A stretch of 8,541 nt of DNA. Source: an uncultured Eubacteriales bacterium. Lineage in GTDB: Bacteria > Bacillota > Clostridia > Christensenellales > UBA1242. The position numbers and the translations under genes are program-made. Below the pieces are notes generated by a model. That model searched no databases. It was not told the DNA's origin and saw only the letters and a program-made list of their open reading frames with translations. The stretch covers positions 1-8,541 of the forward strand of contig CAQFKO010000044.1 in NCBI GenBank assembly GCA_948787875.1, written 5' to 3'. Below are positions 6,018-8,541 of this stretch, in pieces; positions within the stretch are counted from its first letter, which is position 1, and each line of letters opens with the position of its first letter.

Positions 6018-7048
6018 CATATATCTCCTTCGTCTTTTAGCACATTTTCAATGGTTTCGGCAACTTCTTTTAACACCGACACGGCTTTTGGGTAGTCCAT
6101 TCTCATTGGTCCGATAATACCGGCAGTTATTTTTGTTTCTCCGCCTATGTTGCAAGACATTGTAACAACCGAACAATCTTCCAGCCCTGTGTCGTCACTT
6201 CCGATATTTATTGAAACTTCCAAATTTTCGCCCGATTTTATAAGTGGCAATATATTATTTGAATCTTCAAAAACTGTTACCGCTTTTTTGAACTTTTGAA
6301 TGTCGTTAAACTCAGGATAATCCATAAGTTTTTCTTTTCCTGCAATGCTGAGCGTTTCCCTGTTGTTTGTTTGGTTGGCTTCAATAATCTCCAATACTTT
6401 ATCAAAAACAATTTTGTATTTTTGAAGTTCGGCGGTTACCACGCTGTCTAAAATGCTTTTGTCTTTAATCATAGACAGAGGCTTGTTTTCAAAAAGCTCT
6501 TTTAAAATATCTGCGGCGGCTTTCAGGTCATTTTCGTTGGAATTTCCAAGATAAGCCAATTCATTAATAACCTTTTCATTTGTAACCACCACAACAAGTT
6601 GAGTTGTATTGCTAACGGGATAAAGCTTGATATCTTTGATAATTGCATTGTTCGATGGACCCGAATAAACAATTGAAGTATAGTTTGTTGCCTTTGAAAT
6701 TGTGGTTGCGGATCGGTCTATAATATCTTTTATGTTAAGAAGCTTATTTGAAAAGTTTGATTTTATAGTTTCCTTTTCTTTGGCAGAAAGCCTTGTTTCG
6801 TGCATAAGTTCGTTTATGTATTTTTCATAACCGTCTTTTGTTGGAACTCTGCCCGAAGATGTGTGCAAGTGTGTAAGATACCCCATCTCTTCAAGTGCAT
6901 TAAGTTCATTTCTGATGGTTGCGGAACTGAGTTTAGGCAAATATTCTTCTTGAAGTTTTTTGCTTGAAACTGCTTCTGCGTTTTTGTTTTTAACATTTAT
7001 CTCTATAACTGCACTCAAAATTTTCTTTTTTCTTTCACTTAAATCCAT
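6017..7048 (-). CDS. hrcA: Heat-inducible transcriptional repressor HrcA
   Basis: Repressor of class I heat-shock genes; it binds CIRCE and, in B. subtilis, needs the GroE chaperonin to stay active. An N-terminal winged helix-turn-helix of about 85 residues contains the family signature LSSATIRNELNALEEMGYLTHLHTSSGRVPTKDGYEKYI (about 40-78; recognition helix around SSATIRNEL). A C-terminal dimerisation and GAF-like domain follows, with typical late segments VSINIG and GGETKITAGIIGPMRMDYPKAV. At 343 residues it is the usual size. The ATG at 7046-7048 has GAGG five bases upstream. It is the first gene of its operon, with promoter and CIRCE directly upstream, so autoregulation is expected. Its stop TGA (6017-6019) overlaps the grpE start, and the grpE ribosome binding site lies within its last codons. 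Confidence 0.96.
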   Translation of the reverse strand: MDLSERKKKILSAVIEINVKNKNAEAVSSKKLQEEYLPKLSSATIRNELNALEEMGYLTHLHTSSGRVPTKDGYEKYINELMHETRLSAKEKETIKSNFSNKLLNIKDIIDRSATTISKATNYTSIVYSGPSNNAIIKDIKLYPVSNTTQLVVVVTNEKVINELAYLGNSNENDLKAAADILKELFENKPLSMIKDKSILDSVVTAELQKYKIVFDKVLEIIEANQTNNRETLSIAGKEKLMDYPEFNDIQKFKKAVTVFEDSNNILPLIKSGENLEVSINIGSDDTGLEDCSVVTMSCNIGGETKITAGIIGPMRMDYPKAVSVLKEVAETIENVLKDEGDI

Positions 7049-7099
7049 TTTAACCTCATTAGTATTATAGACTTTATTTTGCAGAAATATTCACATTTT

Positions 7100-7126
7100 T
7101 TAGCAATCAAATAATTTGAGTGCTAA
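7100..7126 (-). promoter_or_regulatory. CIRCE operator (HrcA binding site)
   Basis: Read on the minus strand: TTAGCACTC, nine spacer bases, GATTGCTAA. The first arm is the exact consensus and the second differs at one base (consensus GAGTGCTAA), so the 9-bp repeat has one mismatch and the canonical 9-base spacing. It lies directly downstream of the operon promoter. As part of the transcript it could also form a 5' stem-loop. I found no second CIRCE in the window. Confidence 0.95.
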
Positions 7127-7134
7127 CACTGTAT

Positions 7135-7163
7135 ATAATATTACTGCTAAGGCTTAAAGTCAA
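7135..7163 (-). promoter_or_regulatory. Sigma-A type promoter of the hrcA-grpE-dnaK-dnaJ operon
   Basis: Minus-strand -35 box TTGACT (7158-7163) and -10 box TATTAT (7135-7140) with a 17-base spacer. The predicted start near 7128 is two bases before the CIRCE operator, the usual arrangement for HrcA-repressed promoters. The leader before hrcA is about 80 bases. Confidence 0.85.
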
Positions 7164-7191
7164 CTGTTTGTGACAACTTTTTTGAAATAAT

Positions 7192-7222
7192 AAAAAAACA
7201 AGCAGTTTTTATGCTTGTTTTT
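7192..7222 (-). terminator. Intrinsic terminator after hemW
   Basis: A perfect 11-bp inverted repeat (7194-7204 with 7212-7222, 7-base loop), including ACAAGCA/TGCTTGT, lies 15 bases beyond the hemW stop. On the minus strand it runs into seven consecutive T (7192-7198). It separates the hemW transcript from the heat-shock promoter. Confidence 0.85.
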
Positions 7223-7237
7223 GTAATTTATTATTTT

Positions 7238-8425
7238 TTAGCTGACAAGGTCTAATATTATTTTGTTTAAAACCATAAAACCTTTGTCTGTGCATACAAG
7301 TTTGTTGTCTTTTGTTAAAATCAAAAAGCCGTTTTTGATAAAGTCTGATAATATATCTTTTTTCTTTGCCAAAAAGTTTTCGTTAAATTCTTGCTTATAT
7401 GCCTCTAAGTCAAGCCCTTCCGCAGTTCTTAGCGAAAGCATAACAATTTCTTCCTTTTTTTCTTTTTCGTCAAGAGTTTTTGAGTGTGCTATCGGAAGTT
7501 CTTTTTTATTTTCAATAATATCGGCATATTCGTTAATGTTTTCTGTGTTTGCAAATCTTGTTCCATTTATATATGAATGAGAAGCCAAGCCAAAACCAAG
7601 ATAGTCTTTTCTGTTCCAATAAATTTGGTTGTGATAAGATTTGTAGGTTGGCTTTGCGAAGTTGGATAATTCATAACGCTCATAACCCGCAGCTGTAAGC
7701 ATATTAACCACTTCTTCATACATAGATATAACCAAATCTTCTTCTGGCAAGCCCAGCGAGCCATTATCCACAAGCTTTTTCAGGGCTGTATCTTTTTCAA
7801 CTTGAAGCATATAGGCAGAAATGTGTGGAATTTCAAGTTTGAGCAAATACGAAATGGTTTCTTTTACTTGTTGAAGCTTTTGACCCGGATAACCAATAAT
7901 TATATCAGCACTGATATTTTTTATTCCGAATTCGCGAATGGTTTTAACAGCGGTTTCAAAGTCTTCCGCTTTGTGAGTTCTTCCCATTGTTTCCAAAATT
8001 TTTGGAGCTATTGATTGAAGCCCGATACTAAAACGATTTACGCCCGATAAAACATATTCGCGGATTTTGTTTTTTTCCAAAGAATTTGGATTGATTTCTA
8101 TTGTGATTTCAGCCGAATTTTTTACTGCAAAGTTTTTGTAAATGCAAGATAACAAATCTCTTATATAATAATAGTCAAGGCAAGATGGCGTTCCCCCACC
8201 TATATATATGCTGGAAACAGAATAATAAGGGCTGTAATTTTTTGCTTGCATTTTGATTTCTGCTATAAGGTCGTCAAAATATCTTTTTTTATCTTCCGCA
8301 GAACCGATAAAAGAAACAAACGAACAATATGCACATTTTGAATTACAGAAAGGAATATGAACATATATGCTCAAATTATTTTTTGTTCCCTCGGTTATTC
8401 CCAAGTTTAATTCATTAATTGCCAT
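7238..8425 (-). CDS. hemW: Radical SAM family heme chaperone HemW (HemN-like)
   Basis: Member of the HemN-like radical-SAM family. HemW proteins bind heme and are thought to deliver it to target proteins; many were formerly annotated as coproporphyrinogen III oxidase. The SAM-cluster motif is CNSKCAYC (C27, C31, C34) within LSIYVHIPFC. The residue two places after C34 is Phe, whereas true HemN has a fourth Cys there, so HemW is the better call. GGGTPS (76-81) and a C-terminal HemN_C-type domain (from roughly residue 290, including YLGFGLASHSY and LSLRTAEGLDL) complete the 395 residues. The ATG is preceded by GAGAGG seven bases upstream. It has its own promoter and is closed by an intrinsic terminator. 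In many Firmicutes lepA lies upstream; the fragment seen here upstream does not look like LepA. Confidence 0.93.
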   Translation of the reverse strand: MAINELNLGITEGTKNNLSIYVHIPFCNSKCAYCSFVSFIGSAEDKKRYFDDLIAEIKMQAKNYSPYYSVSSIYIGGGTPSCLDYYYIRDLLSCIYKNFAVKNSAEITIEINPNSLEKNKIREYVLSGVNRFSIGLQSIAPKILETMGRTHKAEDFETAVKTIREFGIKNISADIIIGYPGQKLQQVKETISYLLKLEIPHISAYMLQVEKDTALKKLVDNGSLGLPEEDLVISMYEEVVNMLTAAGYERYELSNFAKPTYKSYHNQIYWNRKDYLGFGLASHSYINGTRFANTENINEYADIIENKKELPIAHSKTLDEKEKKEEIVMLSLRTAEGLDLEAYKQEFNENFLAKKKDILSDFIKNGFLILTKDNKLVCTDKGFMVLNKIILDLVS

Positions 8426-8445
8426 TATTCTTACCTCTCTATTTA

Positions 8446-8474
8446 ATTTTATAGATAATTGAAGTTTTTGTCAA
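8446..8474 (-). promoter_or_regulatory. Sigma-A type promoter of hemW
   Basis: On the minus strand a consensus -35 box TTGACA (8469-8474) and a -10 box TAAAAT (8446-8451) are separated by 17 bases. The predicted start point, near 8439, leaves a leader of about 14 bases that just contains the GAGAGG ribosome binding site of hemW. Confidence 0.75.
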
Positions 8475-8541
8475 CCCATAAATTGTTTATATCTGCATTT
8501 TCTGATATATTATATTTTTCAGAAATTATTTTTATAAGCTC
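8449..8541 (-). CDS. Possible 3' end of an upstream gene, cut by the window edge
   Basis: One minus-strand frame stays open for 30 codons from the window edge to a TAA at 8449-8451, and the other two minus frames stop within the first few codons. The translation (starting ELIKIISEKYN, ending KNFNYL) has the Lys/Asn/Ile/Glu-rich makeup of the neighbouring proteins, but I recognise no family in it. An open stretch of this length can arise by chance in AT-rich DNA. If real, its last codons overlap the hemW promoter, with no terminator in between. Confidence 0.35.
   Translation of the reverse strand, partial: ELIKIISEKYNISENADINNLWVDKNFNYL

Noticed and set aside
5865..6117. Forward-strand open frames opposite grpE and the end of hrcA, with hydrophobic Phe-rich translations
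   Set aside because: They are antisense to well-conserved genes; the Phe and Leu richness simply mirrors Lys/Glu codons on the real strand.
7064..7069. Perfect TATAAT near the hrcA start on the minus strand
   Set aside because: No acceptable -35 box lies 16-18 bases upstream, and transcripts from it would begin within the hrcA ribosome binding site. The CIRCE-linked promoter is far better.
7168..7176. Palindrome TTGTGACAA just upstream of the hrcA -35 box
   Set aside because: Only 4 bp per arm; it could suggest an extra operator but is too short to support one without comparison to relatives.
1..8541. CRISPR arrays, tRNA or rRNA genes, insertion sequences, attachment sites
   Set aside because: None seen on reading both strands; the window is a conserved housekeeping block with no signs of recent transfer.

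Overview
The window is a compact block of seven complete genes, all on the minus strand, from an AT-rich low-GC Gram-positive bacterium. The gene order (hemW, hrcA, grpE, dnaK, dnaJ, rsmE, mtaB) is the class I heat-shock region known from Bacillus and Clostridia. DnaK lacks the N-domain insert typical of Gram-negative DnaK, and a CIRCE operator precedes hrcA; both fit Firmicutes. The very low GC content and the atypical GrpE and DnaK termini suggest an uncultured Clostridia- or gut-type lineage, but the genus cannot be named from the sequence alone.

Layout in the direction of transcription (high to low coordinates). At 8449-8541 an open frame runs in from the window edge and may be the tail of an upstream gene. 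hemW follows (7238-8425), with its own near-consensus promoter and an intrinsic terminator. Next come a second strong promoter and CIRCE (7100-7163), then hrcA, grpE, dnaK and dnaJ (2224-7048). hrcA and grpE overlap at their stop and start codons. Two stem-loops lie between dnaK and dnaJ, and two terminator-like hairpins follow dnaJ. A third near-consensus promoter (2098-2126) then drives rsmE and mtaB (93-2091). Its predicted start point is the first base of the rsmE start codon, so that mRNA would be leaderless. prmA, which sits between dnaJ and rsmE in Bacillus subtilis, is absent here.

How the genes work together: HrcA represses its own operon through CIRCE. DnaK, DnaJ and GrpE form the Hsp70 folding cycle (ATPase/substrate binding, J-protein stimulation, nucleotide exchange). 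HemW is a radical-SAM heme-binding protein of the HemN family. RsmE methylates 16S rRNA and MtaB methylthiolates tRNA, so the last transcript carries translation-apparatus modification genes.

No undescribed multi-gene system is visible. The points most worth a second look are the predicted leaderless rsmE mRNA, a Cys/His-rich N-terminus on GrpE, the structured dnaK-dnaJ gap, and an Asn-rich DnaK tail without the usual acidic end.
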